Shown piece after piece: positions 9,274-17,089 of a DNA stretch of 64,000 nucleotides. The stretch lies in the NCBI RefSeq assembly GCF_021442325.1, contig NZ_CP087879.1:1364001-1428000 (forward strand). The letters are read 5' to 3'. The stretch's first letter is position 1. Each line of letters opens with the position of its first letter. The notes under the pieces were generated by a model. That model did no database searches. It was not told where the DNA came from and saw only the letters and a program-made list of their open reading frames with translations. The position numbers were made by a program, and so were the translations under genes. Source of the stretch: Agromyces marinus (GTDB lineage: Bacteria > Actinomycetota > Actinomycetes > Actinomycetales > Microbacteriaceae).

Positions 9274-9969
9274 GTGTTCTACTGGATCATGAAGCACATC
9301 GTGGTCGGCCCGCTCATCCTCGCGGTCTTCCGCCCCTGGGTCGTCGGCCTCGAGCGCGTCCCGAAGGAGGGCCCGGTCGTGCTCGCCTCGAACCACCTGT
9401 CGTTCATCGACTCGATCTTCCTTCCGATCGTGGTCGATCGTCCCGTGGTCTTCCTGGCCAAGAGCGAGTACTTCACCGGGAAGGGCCTCAAGGGCTGGGC
9501 CACGCGCATGTTCTTCCAGTCGGCAGGGCAGCTGCCCATCGACCGGTCGGGCGGCAAGGCGTCCGAGGCGTCGCTGAACACCGGCCTCCGGGTCCTCGGC
9601 GAGGGCAAGATCCTCGGCATCTACCCGGAGGGCACGCGCAGCCCCGACGGAAGGCTGTACCGCGGCCGGACGGGCGTGGCGCGGATGGTGCTCGAGGCGG
9701 GAGTTCCGGTCGTGCCCGTCGCGATGATCGGAACGGCCGAGATCATGCCGATCGGCACCAGGCTGCCGAAGGTCCGGCGCGTCGGCATCGTGTTCGGCGA
9801 GCCGCTCGACTTCTCCCGATTCGACGGGATGGAGGGCGACCGCTTCGTCCTCCGGTCGGTCACCGACGAACTCGTCTACGACCTTCGCGCGCTCAGCGAC
9901 CAGGAATACGTCGACGTCTACGCCAGCACGGTCCGCGAGCAGCGGGCGGTGCCGTCCGCCGGGCGGTAA
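9274..9969 (+). CDS. 1-acyl-sn-glycerol-3-phosphate acyltransferase (PlsC family)
   Basis: Membrane-associated acyltransferase of phospholipid synthesis, placing a second acyl chain on lysophosphatidate. The 231-residue product has the HX4D catalytic motif within NHLSFIDS, the substrate-binding EGTRSPDGRLYRGRTG block and VVPVAMIG, all in standard order. An N-terminal hydrophobic stretch (HIVVGPLILAVF) may anchor it. GTG at 9274 follows GGAAGGA. The mycobacterial homologue Rv2182c is also close to aroG and pknL. The exact acyl acceptor cannot be told from sequence. Confidence 0.92.
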   Translation: MFYWIMKHIVVGPLILAVFRPWVVGLERVPKEGPVVLASNHLSFIDSIFLPIVVDRPVVFLAKSEYFTGKGLKGWATRMFFQSAGQLPIDRSGGKASEASLNTGLRVLGEGKILGIYPEGTRSPDGRLYRGRTGVARMVLEAGVPVVPVAMIGTAEIMPIGTRLPKVRRVGIVFGEPLDFSRFDGMEGDRFVLRSVTDELVYDLRALSDQEYVDVYASTVREQRAVPSAGR

Positions 9970-9987
9970 CGGGCCGCCGCGGGGCGG

Positions 9988-10023
9988 TAGGGTTGATCGA
10001 CGGCGTCGCGACGTGCGACGCCG
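9988..10023 (+). promoter_or_regulatory. Candidate promoter -10 and 5' leader hairpin of DAHP synthase
   Basis: TAGGGT (9988-9993) fits a -10. Transcription from it would begin near 10000, and the first transcribed bases would form a perfect 9-bp stem (10001-10009 with 10015-10023) with a 5-nt loop. A 5'-terminal hairpin could stabilise the mRNA; regulatory function is inference. Confidence 0.45.
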
Positions 10024-10068
10024 GTTCCCGTTCAGCGCCGCGTGCGCCCAACCCTCCAGGACAGTCCA

Positions 10069-11439
10069 GTGGTACAGCTCGTCGAGCCGGTCGTGAATGC
10101 AGATCCCTCCGTGATTGCCGGCCTCGACTATTGGCGCACGCTGCCGATCAAGCAGCAGCCGTCCTGGCCCGACCCCGAGGCCGCGCACGCGGCATCCGCC
10201 GAACTCGCGGCGCTCCCGCCGCTCGTGTTCGCGGGCGAGGTCGACATGCTCCGCGATCGGTTGGCCGCGGCATCCCGCGGCGAGGCGTTCCTGCTCCAGG
10301 GCGGCGACTGCGCCGAGACCTTCGCAGGCGCGACCGCCGACCAGATCCGCAACCGCGTGAAGACGGTGCTGCAGATGGCCGTCGTGCTCACCTACGGCGC
10401 GTCGATGCCGGTCGTGAAGATGGGGCGGATGGCGGGCCAGTTCGCCAAGCCCCGTTCCAGCGACACCGAGACCCGTGGCGACGTGACGCTGCCCGCCTAC
10501 CGCGGCGACATCGTCAACGGCTACGACTTCACGCCGGAGTCGCGGCAGGCCGACCCCTCGCGCCTGCTCCAGGGCTACCACATGGCCGCGTCGACGTTGA
10601 ACCTGATCCGCGCGTTCACGCAGGGCGGGTTCGCCGACCTGCGCCAGGTGCACGCATGGAACCAGGGGTTCGCAGCCAACCCCGCGAACATCCGCTACGA
10701 GAAGCTCGCACGCGAGATCGACCGCGCCGTCAAGTTCATGGACGCCTGCGGTGCCGACTTCGAGGAGCTCAAGCGCACCGAGTTCTACACCGGCCACGAA
10801 GGCCTGCTGATGGACTACGAGCGTCCGATGACTCGCATCGACTCGCGCACGGGCACGCCGTACAACACGTCGTCGCACTTCATCTGGATCGGCGAGCGCA
10901 CCCGCGAGCTCGACGGTGCGCACGTCGACTTCCTCTCGCGCGTGCGCAACCCGATCGGCGTGAAGCTCGGCCCGACGACCACGCCCGAGGTCATGCTCGA
11001 GCTCGTCGAGAAGCTCGACCCGAACCGCGAGCCGGGAAGGCTGACGTTCATCACGCGCATGGGTGCGGGGAAGATCCGCGACGCCCTGCCGCCGCTGCTC
11101 GAGGCGATCGCGGCCAGCGACGCGAATCCGCTGTGGGTCACCGATCCGATGCACGGCAACGGCATCACCACCCCGACCGGCTACAAGACGCGTCGCTTCG
11201 ACGACGTCGTGGACGAGGTCAAGGGCTTCTTCGAGGCGCACCGCGCTGCGGGCACCCACCCGGGCGGCATCCACGTCGAACTCACGGGCGACGACGTCAC
11301 CGAGTGCCTCGGCGGGTCCGAGCACATCGACGAGAGCACGCTGGCGACGCGCTACGAGTCGCTCTGCGACCCTCGCCTGAACCACATGCAGTCCCTCGAG
11401 CTGGCGTTCCTCGTCGCGGAGGAACTCGCCGCTCGCTGA
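10069..11439 (+). CDS. aroG: 3-deoxy-7-phosphoheptulonate synthase, class II
   Basis: First enzyme of the shikimate pathway: condenses phosphoenolpyruvate and erythrose 4-phosphate to DAHP. It is the plant-like class II (AroA-II) form typical of actinobacteria, with GGDCAETF, KMGRMAGQFAKPRS, GVKLGPTTTPE, MGAGKIRD and WVTDPMHGN. I chose GTG at 10069 (456 residues) because AGGAC lies 6 nt upstream; an in-frame GTG at 10042 would add 9 residues but has no ribosome site. It stands alone between its own promoter region and a double hairpin shared with the convergent kinase gene, in the same neighbourhood as mycobacterial aroG (Rv2178c). Confidence 0.96.
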   Translation: MVQLVEPVVNADPSVIAGLDYWRTLPIKQQPSWPDPEAAHAASAELAALPPLVFAGEVDMLRDRLAAASRGEAFLLQGGDCAETFAGATADQIRNRVKTVLQMAVVLTYGASMPVVKMGRMAGQFAKPRSSDTETRGDVTLPAYRGDIVNGYDFTPESRQADPSRLLQGYHMAASTLNLIRAFTQGGFADLRQVHAWNQGFAANPANIRYEKLAREIDRAVKFMDACGADFEELKRTEFYTGHEGLLMDYERPMTRIDSRTGTPYNTSSHFIWIGERTRELDGAHVDFLSRVRNPIGVKLGPTTTPEVMLELVEKLDPNREPGRLTFITRMGAGKIRDALPPLLEAIAASDANPLWVTDPMHGNGITTPTGYKTRRFDDVVDEVKGFFEAHRAAGTHPGGIHVELTGDDVTECLGGSEHIDESTLATRYESLCDPRLNHMQSLELAFLVAEELAAR

Positions 11440-11450
11440 CGCTCACGCCC

Positions 11451-11491
11451 GACGGGCGGTCGCGCATCCACGGATGCCGCGGCCGCCCGTC
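11451..11491. terminator. Hairpin 1 between aroG and pknL
   Basis: A 14-bp stem (11451-11464 with 11478-11491), one G-U pair and a 13-nt loop, located 12 nt after the aroG stop in a convergent spacer. Confidence 0.75.
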
Positions 11492-11503
11492 GCCGTTCGC
11501 GGG

Positions 11504-11545
11504 GGCGCTGCGGGCGCCGTCGGCGCATCCGGCGCCCGCAGCGCC
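11504..11545. terminator. Hairpin 2 between aroG and pknL
   Basis: A perfect 16-bp stem (11504-11519 with 11530-11545) and 10-nt loop, just beyond the kinase stop codon. With hairpin 1 it closes both convergent genes. Confidence 0.8.
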
Positions 11546-11560
11546 GGATGCCTCAGCGCA

Positions 11561-13474
11561 TCACTGGGTCAGCGAACCCACCAGTCGGACGCTGCTGCCG
11601 CGCGGAGCGAGCTCCCCGGCTGCGGGCGACTGCTCCTTGGCGGTCGCGAGCCCGAGGAAGAGGTCCGGGAACTCGTACGAGACCGTGAATCCGGCCGCCT
11701 CGAGCTCATCGATCGCCTCGGTCATGACCTTGCCCACGACGTTCGGAACCTCGACGGGTGCGGGCCCCTTCGAGACCGTCAGTCGCACGGTGTCGCCCGG
11801 GTTCATGGGGTCGTCGAGCCAGTCCGCGGTGACCACGACGTCGACCGGGACGCTGTCGCTGTAGGCGGGATCGGCGAAGTCGACCACGAGCCCGGCATCC
11901 TCGAGCCGCTGCTGCGCCTCGCCGACCGCAGTGCCCTCGACCGGGGGCACCGGGCCCACGGAGACGACCAGGGAGAGCTCGCCGCGCTCGGGATACGCCT
12001 CGGCGATCGGGCTTCCGTCTGCAGCGAGCACCGCGATGACCAGGCCCGCCTCGACGTCGCGCGAGAACTGCTCGGCGGACTCGCCGACGGAGAACGCGGC
12101 CAACGCCTCCGTCGCGGCCGCCTCCGGCTGGCCGATCACGTCCGGGACGGCGAGGATCTCCGGGCCGGTTGACACGTACATCGTGACGGTCGAGCCTCGG
12201 CGGGCGGAGTCGCCCGCGGGCGGGTCCGTCCCGGCGACCTGGCCCTCCGGGACGACCGGATCGGTGCGCTCCGCGGGTTCGACCGTGAAGCCGGCGCCCT
12301 CGAGCAGCCGCGTGGCATCCGCCGGGAGCAGCTCGGCCGTGTCGGGGACCGCGGCCATCGCACCCGGCCCTGCGCCGAAGTACCACCCGGTTCCGGCGGC
12401 GAGGCCGGTCAGCAGCAGCACCAGGGCGAAGATCCACGAGCCGCGCCGACGACGCCGCGTCGCGGCGCTCGCGAGCGCATCGGCATCCTCGTGGTCTTCG
12501 GCCGCGCCCGCCGGCGCGAGCATCGCGGCCGTCCCGCCCGCGAGCACGCGCGTCTCGGCCGTCGGGATGCCGGCGCCGCCCGGCGCGAGCACGAGCGTGT
12601 CGTGCGCGGCCGTGCTCGCCCCTCCGGGGCGGAGTGCGGGTTCGAGCGCGCGGAGGCGGTCGAGCATCGCCCGGGCATCGGCCGGACGCGCGTCGGGGTC
12701 GCGCGAGGTCGCCCAGAGCACGAGCTCGTCGAGTTCGGCGGGCACCGACGGCATCCGCTCGCTCGGGGCGGGGACCGACTCGTTCGCGTGCTGGTAGGCG
12801 ATCTGCATGGGCGCCTCGCCCACGTAGGGCTGTTCGCCCGTCAGCATCTCGTACGCCATGATGCCCAACGCGTAGATGTCGCTGCGGGCGTCGGCGACGC
12901 CGCGCGTGACGAGCTCGGGGGAGAGGTAGGCGATGGTGCCGAGCAGGGCCTGCCCGGTCGCGGTGTTCGCGCTCGCGGCCCGGGCCAGCCCGAAGTCGCC
13001 GAGCTTGATGCGGCCGTCGTCGGCCAGCAGCACGTTCTCGGGCTTCAGGTCTCGGTGCACGATGCCGGCCTTGTGCGCGGCAGCCAGTCCCGAGAGCACG
13101 GCGTCGAGGATGTCGACGGTCTGCTCGGGCGTGAGGCGCCGGTAGTCCTTGAGGAGATCGCGCAGCGTGATGCCCGGCAGGTACTCCATCACGAGGTACG
13201 CCATGTCGGCGTCCTGGCCCTGGTCGAACACGTTGACCACGTTCGGGTGCGCGAGGCGCGCAGCCGAACGCGCCTCCTGGACGAAGCGCGTCTTGAAGGT
13301 GTTGTCGTCGGCCAGGTGGCCATGCATGATCTTGATCGCGACCCGGCGCTCGAGGCGCAGGTCGGTCGCGAGGTAGACCGTCGCCATGCCCCCGCGGGCG
13401 ATCCGCGAGCGCACCTGATAGCGACCGTCGACGAGACGGCCGATCATCGGATCAGCGGGCGGAGCGGTGGTCAC
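11561..13474 (-). CDS. pknL: PASTA-domain Ser/Thr protein kinase (PknL type)
   Basis: Membrane Hanks-type kinase that senses cell-wall state. Residues 18 to about 280 are the cytoplasmic kinase: glycine loop ARGGMATVY (26-34), ATP lysine Lys48, HRDLKPEN (140-147, catalytic Asp142) and DFG (160-162). One transmembrane segment follows near residue 370 (FALVLLLTGLAAG), then four extracellular PASTA-like repeats, the last with VEVPNVVGKVMTEAIDEL. The start is GTG at 13474, giving a normal kinase N terminus; TACACT ends 6 nt upstream, so the message is probably leaderless. The neighbour at 14769 belongs to the Rv2175c family, whose mycobacterial member is phosphorylated by PknL. The name rests on gene order and architecture (Corynebacterium PknL also has PASTA domains). 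Confidence 0.93.
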   Translation of the reverse strand: MTTAPPADPMIGRLVDGRYQVRSRIARGGMATVYLATDLRLERRVAIKIMHGHLADDNTFKTRFVQEARSAARLAHPNVVNVFDQGQDADMAYLVMEYLPGITLRDLLKDYRRLTPEQTVDILDAVLSGLAAAHKAGIVHRDLKPENVLLADDGRIKLGDFGLARAASANTATGQALLGTIAYLSPELVTRGVADARSDIYALGIMAYEMLTGEQPYVGEAPMQIAYQHANESVPAPSERMPSVPAELDELVLWATSRDPDARPADARAMLDRLRALEPALRPGGASTAAHDTLVLAPGGAGIPTAETRVLAGGTAAMLAPAGAAEDHEDADALASAATRRRRRGSWIFALVLLLTGLAAGTGWYFGAGPGAMAAVPDTAELLPADATRLLEGAGFTVEPAERTDPVVPEGQVAGTDPPAGDSARRGSTVTMYVSTGPEILAVPDVIGQPEAAATEALAAFSVGESAEQFSRDVEAGLVIAVLAADGSPIAEAYPERGELSLVVSVGPVPPVEGTAVGEAQQRLEDAGLVVDFADPAYSDSVPVDVVVTADWLDDPMNPGDTVRLTVSKGPAPVEVPNVVGKVMTEAIDELEAAGFTVSYEFPDLFLGLATAKEQSPAAGELAPRGSSVRLVGSLTQ

Positions 13475-13480
13475 CGTAGA

Positions 13481-13486
13481 AGTGTA
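13481..13486 (-). promoter_or_regulatory. -10 TACACT of pknL, leaderless geometry
   Basis: TACACT on the minus strand is separated from the GTG start by only 6 nt, so transcription should begin at or next to the first base of the start codon. No Shine-Dalgarno is present. Confidence 0.6.
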
Positions 13487-13562
13487 CGAAGCGGCATATG
13501 CCGTTCGGTGAACAAACGCCGGGGCGTGGGGGATCGGTACGGCATCGTGACGATGCCGTGGA

Positions 13563-14636
13563 TCAGCCGAGTTCGTCGAGCCAGCGCCTGGCGGATGCCT
13601 CCCACTTGGCGTAGTGCAACGGGTGCGCACTGCGCTGCACGGCCTGCGCGGCATCCGTCACCGAGAGCTCCTCCCACCCCGTCACGTCGAGCAGGCCGGG
13701 CGTGCGGCCCTCGTTGGGCGTGGTCGGCCCGCCGTAGAACGCCGTGGCGGCCCGGACGGGGTCGAGCACCTGCTCGGCTGTGCCCCAGCCCTGGCTCGGC
13801 CGCTGCTGGAACAGCCCGGCGGAATCGCGGTCGCCATGGCGGAGGTTGCGCAGTCCCGACTCCTGGGCGGCCGCGGCGAGGGCCACGACGATGCCCCGAT
13901 CGGGGACGCCGAGCGATCGGCCGACGTCGATGACGACGTGCGCGTTCGCGCGCATCTCGTCGTCGAGGCGGACGTCGAGCGCGACGACCTCGGCGGCGTC
14001 CGAGGGCGCGGCGGATGCCTCGGGCGCGACGGATGCCTCGGCCCGGCCCTCGCCGGTCGGGAGCCGGATCGCCTGTCCGGGGAAGATCAGGCTCGTCCGG
14101 CTCAGGCCGTTCGCGCTCAGCACGACGTCGACGCTGAGGCCGTGCTCGGCGGCGATCGCGCTCACGGTGTCGCCGGGCGCGACGATGTGGTGCGCGATGC
14201 CGGGGTCGGCTGCGCCATCGCCGGCCGGACTCGCCGCGGTTCCCCCAGGCAGGGCGAGTCGTTGCCCGGGGAAGATGAGGCTCGACCAGCTCAGGCCGTT
14301 CTCGGCGAGGACCTCGGCGGTGGCCATGCCGTATCGCTCGGCGATCGCGCTGACCGTGTCGCCGGCCTGGACGACCACCTCGGCGGGCGTCGCCGTCGCA
14401 GCGGCGACGGTCGCAGCGGTCGGGGCCATCGCCCGGGTGGACTTCGGCTTCGGGCGCTGCTTGGTCGTCTGCGGCGCGGCGTCCGCCGGCTGGGCGAACC
14501 CGAGGGTCACCGCGACGGCGCCGAGGATCGCGACGGGGAGCGTGAGGAGCCGGTGACCGGCTCTGCGACGTCGCCCCGCTGGGAGCGGACGGCCGGAACC
14601 GCCCGTCGCCGACGCCTCGCCCCGGTGCTGCCTCAT
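13563..14636 (-). CDS. Exported double-LysM protein with lysozyme-like C-terminal domain
   Basis: A 357-residue secreted cell-wall protein. The N terminus has Arg-rich residues then a hydrophobic signal (LLTLPVAILGAVAVTLGFA) ending near PADAAP. Two LysM repeats follow, each with GDTVSAIA and SLIFPGQ, which bind peptidoglycan glycan chains. The C-terminal domain (about 215-357) has AAAQESGL with a likely catalytic Glu and SAGLFQQRPSQGWG, like the transglycosylase/lysozyme-like domains of actinobacterial wall hydrolases. ATG at 14636 has GGAGGGGG as ribosome site. It lies between the PknL and Rv2175c-like genes, an insertion relative to the mycobacterial order, and may act in wall turnover linked to the kinase. 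Enzymatic activity is inferred. Confidence 0.85.
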   Translation of the reverse strand: MRQHRGEASATGGSGRPLPAGRRRRAGHRLLTLPVAILGAVAVTLGFAQPADAAPQTTKQRPKPKSTRAMAPTAATVAAATATPAEVVVQAGDTVSAIAERYGMATAEVLAENGLSWSSLIFPGQRLALPGGTAASPAGDGAADPGIAHHIVAPGDTVSAIAAEHGLSVDVVLSANGLSRTSLIFPGQAIRLPTGEGRAEASVAPEASAAPSDAAEVVALDVRLDDEMRANAHVVIDVGRSLGVPDRGIVVALAAAAQESGLRNLRHGDRDSAGLFQQRPSQGWGTAEQVLDPVRAATAFYGGPTTPNEGRTPGLLDVTGWEELSVTDAAQAVQRSAHPLHYAKWEASARRWLDELG

Positions 14637-14669
14637 GGATCCCCCTCCGCATGGTGCGCGGATGCCGTC

Positions 14670-14698
14670 ACGGTCTCACGCGTACCGGGCCGAGTCAA
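14670..14698 (-). promoter_or_regulatory. Possible promoter of the LysM gene
   Basis: On the minus strand TTGACT (14693-14698) is followed after 17 nt by GACCGT (14670-14675). The -35 is good and the -10 poor. The site is 34 nt before the ATG at 14636. Confidence 0.35.
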
Positions 14699-14768
14699 AC
14701 CGGCGGCGGGCGAGTCGCGACACCGGGGCCGGTACCGGATCGCGGGTCCGGCGTGGCAATCTGGTGTG

Positions 14769-15107
14769 GTGACCGACGTCGAGCAGACCGAATGGCTGAC
14801 CATCCCCGATCTCGTCGAACGCATGGACGAGAGTCCCGGGCGGATCCGGCGCCTGATCTCCGAGCGCTACCTGCTCGGGGCGCGGGTCGACGGGGTGCTC
14901 AAGGTTCCCGCCGCGTTCATCCGCGACGACGCGCCGCTGCCCGAGCTCCACGGAACGGCGATGGTGCTCGCCGATGCCGGGTTCAGCGACGACGAGGCGC
15001 TCAGGTGGCTGCTCGCCGAGGAGGACAGCCTCGGCACGACCCCGATCGCCGCGCTCCGTGCGGGGCGGAAGGCCGAGGTGCGGAGGGTCGCGCAGGCGCT
15101 CGCCTGA
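14769..15107 (+). CDS. Rv2175c-family DNA-binding protein, candidate PknL substrate
   Basis: A 112-residue protein with an N-terminal winged helix-turn-helix-like part (WLTIPDLVERM, then GRIRRLISERYL) and a conserved C-terminal domain (ADAGFSDDEALRWLL, ending GRKAEVRRVAQALA). This matches the Rv2175c family of actinobacteria; in Mycobacterium tuberculosis that protein binds DNA and is phosphorylated by PknL, which abolishes binding. Here it sits one gene from pknL. No Shine-Dalgarno is seen; GTG at 14769 (or 14766) is preceded by CAATCT, a weak -10, so the message may be leaderless. The DNA target is unknown. Confidence 0.85.
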   Translation: MTDVEQTEWLTIPDLVERMDESPGRIRRLISERYLLGARVDGVLKVPAAFIRDDAPLPELHGTAMVLADAGFSDDEALRWLLAEEDSLGTTPIAALRAGRKAEVRRVAQALA

Positions 15108-15132
15108 CGTGGCTCCGGTGCCCGGCGCGCGT

Positions 15133-16233
15133 TCAGTGCTCGCGTCGCGTGACGGCGTAGGCGAGTTCGGTCAGGCCGTCGGTCGCGTCGCGATCGAGCC
15201 CGCCCGCCGCGAGCGCGCCCAGGGCCCGCTCGGTGTCGGCCGCGATCACGGCCTCGACCTCGTCGACGGCCCCGCTGTCGCGGATCATCCGCTGCAGCGT
15301 GCCGATCTCGTCGGCTGAGAGCGCCGGGTCGCCGAGACGGTCGTCGAGTCGTTCCCGGTCGACCGCAGGCATCCGCTCGCGAGCGATCGCGATGAGCATG
15401 GTCCGCTTGCCCTCCCGGAGGTCGTCGCCCGCGGGCTTGCCGGTCACCTCGGGGTCGCCGTAGACGCCGAGCACGTCGTCTCGGAGCTGGAAGGCGATCC
15501 CGATCGGCAGGCCGAACTCGCGCAGGACGTCGATCCGGTGCTCCGAGCCGCCCGCGATCGACGCGCCGATGACGAGCGGAGCCTCGATCGAGTACTTGGC
15601 GGACTTGAACACGAGCACCCGTTCGGCGCGCTCACGATGGCTGCCGTCGGGGTGGGCGACCCACGCCTGCTCCTCGAGGATGTCGAGGTGCTGCCCGACC
15701 GTGACCTCGGTCCGCATGCGGTTGAACGCGAGCCGGGCGGCGCGTGCGGATGCGCGGTCGCGCATGCCGGCGAGACCCTCGTCGAGGAGTTCGTCGCTCC
15801 AGCCGAGCAGGAGGTCGCCGAAGAGGATCGCGCTCGCGCGGCCGAACGCCGCCGCGTCGCCGGCCCAGGCGGCCCCGGCATGCTGGGCCTCGAAGACACG
15901 GTGGGTCGACGGTGCGCCGCGGCGCGTATCGGAGTTGTCGACGAGGTCGTCGTGGACGAGGGCAGCGGCGTGGAAGACCTCGAGGGCGGATGCCGCGGCG
16001 ACGAGCGCCTCGCGGGAGCCGTCGTCGGCATCGCCGGCCGCACCGCGGACGGCAGCGAACCCGAGCGCGCAGCACCGCGCTCGGAAGCGCTTGCCGCCGC
16101 TGAGAAACACCTTCGAGAACTCGGAAATCGGGTCGAGGTCGGTGCTGATCGAGCGGAGAATGGAAGCACGGTCGGCGAGGAACTCCTCGAGGCGTTCGTT
16201 CACCGCATCGGCGAGACGGGGAGCAGTGACCAC
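15133..16233 (-). CDS. Polyprenyl diphosphate synthase (GGPP/FPP synthase type, IdsA2-like)
   Basis: trans-Prenyltransferase that extends allylic diphosphates with isopentenyl diphosphate, supplying isoprenoid precursors such as those for menaquinone and carotenoids. The 366-residue protein has the GGKRFRARCC substrate-binding block, first aspartate-rich motif HDDLVDNSD and second motif RDDVLGVYGD. Chain length cannot be set with confidence from sequence. The start is GTG at 16233; TAGGCT lies 6 nt upstream, so translation is probably leaderless. It is convergent with the Rv2175c-like gene, the same neighbour as mycobacterial idsA2 (Rv2173), and divergent from the DUF3040 gene. Confidence 0.93.
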   Translation of the reverse strand: MVTAPRLADAVNERLEEFLADRASILRSISTDLDPISEFSKVFLSGGKRFRARCCALGFAAVRGAAGDADDGSREALVAAASALEVFHAAALVHDDLVDNSDTRRGAPSTHRVFEAQHAGAAWAGDAAAFGRASAILFGDLLLGWSDELLDEGLAGMRDRASARAARLAFNRMRTEVTVGQHLDILEEQAWVAHPDGSHRERAERVLVFKSAKYSIEAPLVIGASIAGGSEHRIDVLREFGLPIGIAFQLRDDVLGVYGDPEVTGKPAGDDLREGKRTMLIAIARERMPAVDRERLDDRLGDPALSADEIGTLQRMIRDSGAVDEVEAVIAADTERALGALAAGGLDRDATDGLTELAYAVTRREH

Positions 16234-16239
16234 CCGCCT

Positions 16240-16245
16240 AGCCTA
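16240..16245 (-). promoter_or_regulatory. -10 TAGGCT of the prenyl synthase gene, leaderless geometry
   Basis: TAGGCT on the minus strand ends 6 nt before the GTG start at 16233; no ribosome site is present. Confidence 0.6.
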
Positions 16246-16262
16246 CCGGCGCCGATGGGGAC

Positions 16263-16268
16263 TAGAAT
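16263..16268 (+). promoter_or_regulatory. -10 TAGAAT of the DUF3040 gene
   Basis: TAGAAT is a near-consensus -10, 41 nt before the ATG at 16310, back to back with the prenyl synthase promoter. Confidence 0.55.
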
Positions 16269-16309
16269 GGCGTGACCAAGCGTCGATCCCGAGAACTGAG
16301 GGGAATGAG

Positions 16310-16696
16310 ATGCCGCTTTCGGAGCAGGAGCAACGCCTTCTCGAGGAGATGGAGCGGAACCTCTACAAGAACGACGCCGATTTCGTCGCGACCGTCGGCG
16401 GTGGCGGGCGCGGGCGCCCGAACTACCGGTCGATCGTGATCGGAGTCCTGCTCGCCGTTGCGGGTGCCGGCGCCCTGATCGGGGGAGTCGCCTCGCAACT
16501 GCTGATCGTGGGCGTGCTGGGCTTCGCCGTCATGTTCGCCGGCGTGCTGATCGCGATCACCCCGTCCAAGCGAGCCGGCGGTGCCGCGCAGCCCATGCCG
16601 CAGCCGGGCGCCGCCTCCAGGCCCGCGAAGCCGCAGGCCGGGTTCATGGACCGGCTCAACGAGCGCTGGGACCGTCGTCAGGACGGGCGCGACTGA
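16310..16696 (+). CDS. DUF3040 small membrane protein
   Basis: A 128-residue protein of the actinobacterial DUF3040 family. The N terminus has the family hallmark PLSEQEQRLLEEMERNL, a charged amphipathic segment; two adjacent transmembrane helices follow (about 43-60 and 62-82), then a basic, proline-rich tail. ATG at 16310 has GAGGGGA 5 nt upstream. Function is unknown; the mycobacterial homologue (Rv2169c) also lies just before the mraZ cluster, so the position is conserved. A strong hairpin follows. Confidence 0.85.
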   Translation: MPLSEQEQRLLEEMERNLYKNDADFVATVGGGGRGRPNYRSIVIGVLLAVAGAGALIGGVASQLLIVGVLGFAVMFAGVLIAITPSKRAGGAAQPMPQPGAASRPAKPQAGFMDRLNERWDRRQDGRD

Positions 16697-16723
16697 CCTT
16701 CATCCCCTGATTCCGACTTCCTG

Positions 16724-16749
16724 ACGGGCCGATCTTCGGATCGGCCCGT
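16724..16749 (+). terminator. Hairpin terminator after the DUF3040 gene
   Basis: A perfect 11-bp stem (16724-16734 with 16739-16749) with a TTCG tetraloop, 28 nt after the stop codon, followed by TCTCGT. Confidence 0.88.
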
Positions 16750-16776
16750 TCTCGTGCGCGCGGGGCTCCCGTTCCC

Positions 16777-16822
16777 GCCGGGAGTCGCCTCCACCTCGCG
16801 CCGGGAGTCGCCTCCACTTCGC
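16777..16822. repeat. Tandem 23-bp duplication
   Basis: Two adjacent 23-bp units (16777-16799 and 16800-16822) differ at one base. They lie in the 393-bp gap between the DUF3040 gene and mraZ. Apart from the terminator, this duplication and the mraZ promoter, I see nothing in that gap; short open frames there have no family resemblance. Confidence 0.8.
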
Positions 16823-17018
16823 ACCACCGGTACGCCGGGGCTCGTCGCCGAGGCATCCCCCGTCGCGCCACGGGGCGCTCCGAGGTGGTGCCCGGAGGCG
16901 TGCTCCTCGTCCCCCGGCGGTGCGGCACGCCGCGAGGCATCCATTTCCCTCCACCTCCGGGATGCCTGAGAATCAGGGCTTTCCCCGAGGTCGAATCGCC
17001 GATTCCGCGGGAATGTCG

Positions 17019-17050
17019 TTGTTCAGTGGAGGAGAGTGGAGTAAAGTGGG
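17019..17050 (+). promoter_or_regulatory. mraZ promoter with three MraZ-type boxes
   Basis: TTGTTC (17019-17024) and TAAAGT (17042-17047) are separated by 17 nt. Overlapping the spacer and -10 are three AGTGGR boxes with exact 10-bp periodicity: 17025-17030, 17035-17040 and 17045-17050. Known MraZ proteins bind short TGG-containing direct repeats with about 10-bp spacing upstream of their own operon, so this is very likely the autoregulatory operator of the cluster. Confidence 0.8.
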
Positions 17051-17089
17051 GCTGCACCTGGTTCCTGGCCGGAGGATGGGGGTGACGTG

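Noticed and set aside
13475..13654. A 60-codon N-terminal extension of the PknL-type kinase
   Set aside because: The extension lacks kinase homology and would cross the TACACT -10 that fits a leaderless start at 13474.
13471..14652. A minus-strand frame overlapping the LysM gene
   Set aside because: It is a different frame of the same DNA, with Arg-rich nonsense; the LysM gene in the other frame has clear domains and a good ribosome site.
14637..14768. A cyclic di-AMP (ydaO) riboswitch before the LysM gene
   Set aside because: Such riboswitches often precede wall-hydrolase genes in actinobacteria, but I could not find the conserved helices in this 132-nt leader.
16656..17085. Short frames on both strands between the DUF3040 gene and mraZ
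   Set aside because: None has a ribosome site or a recognisable motif; they cover the tandem repeat, the terminator and the mraZ promoter.
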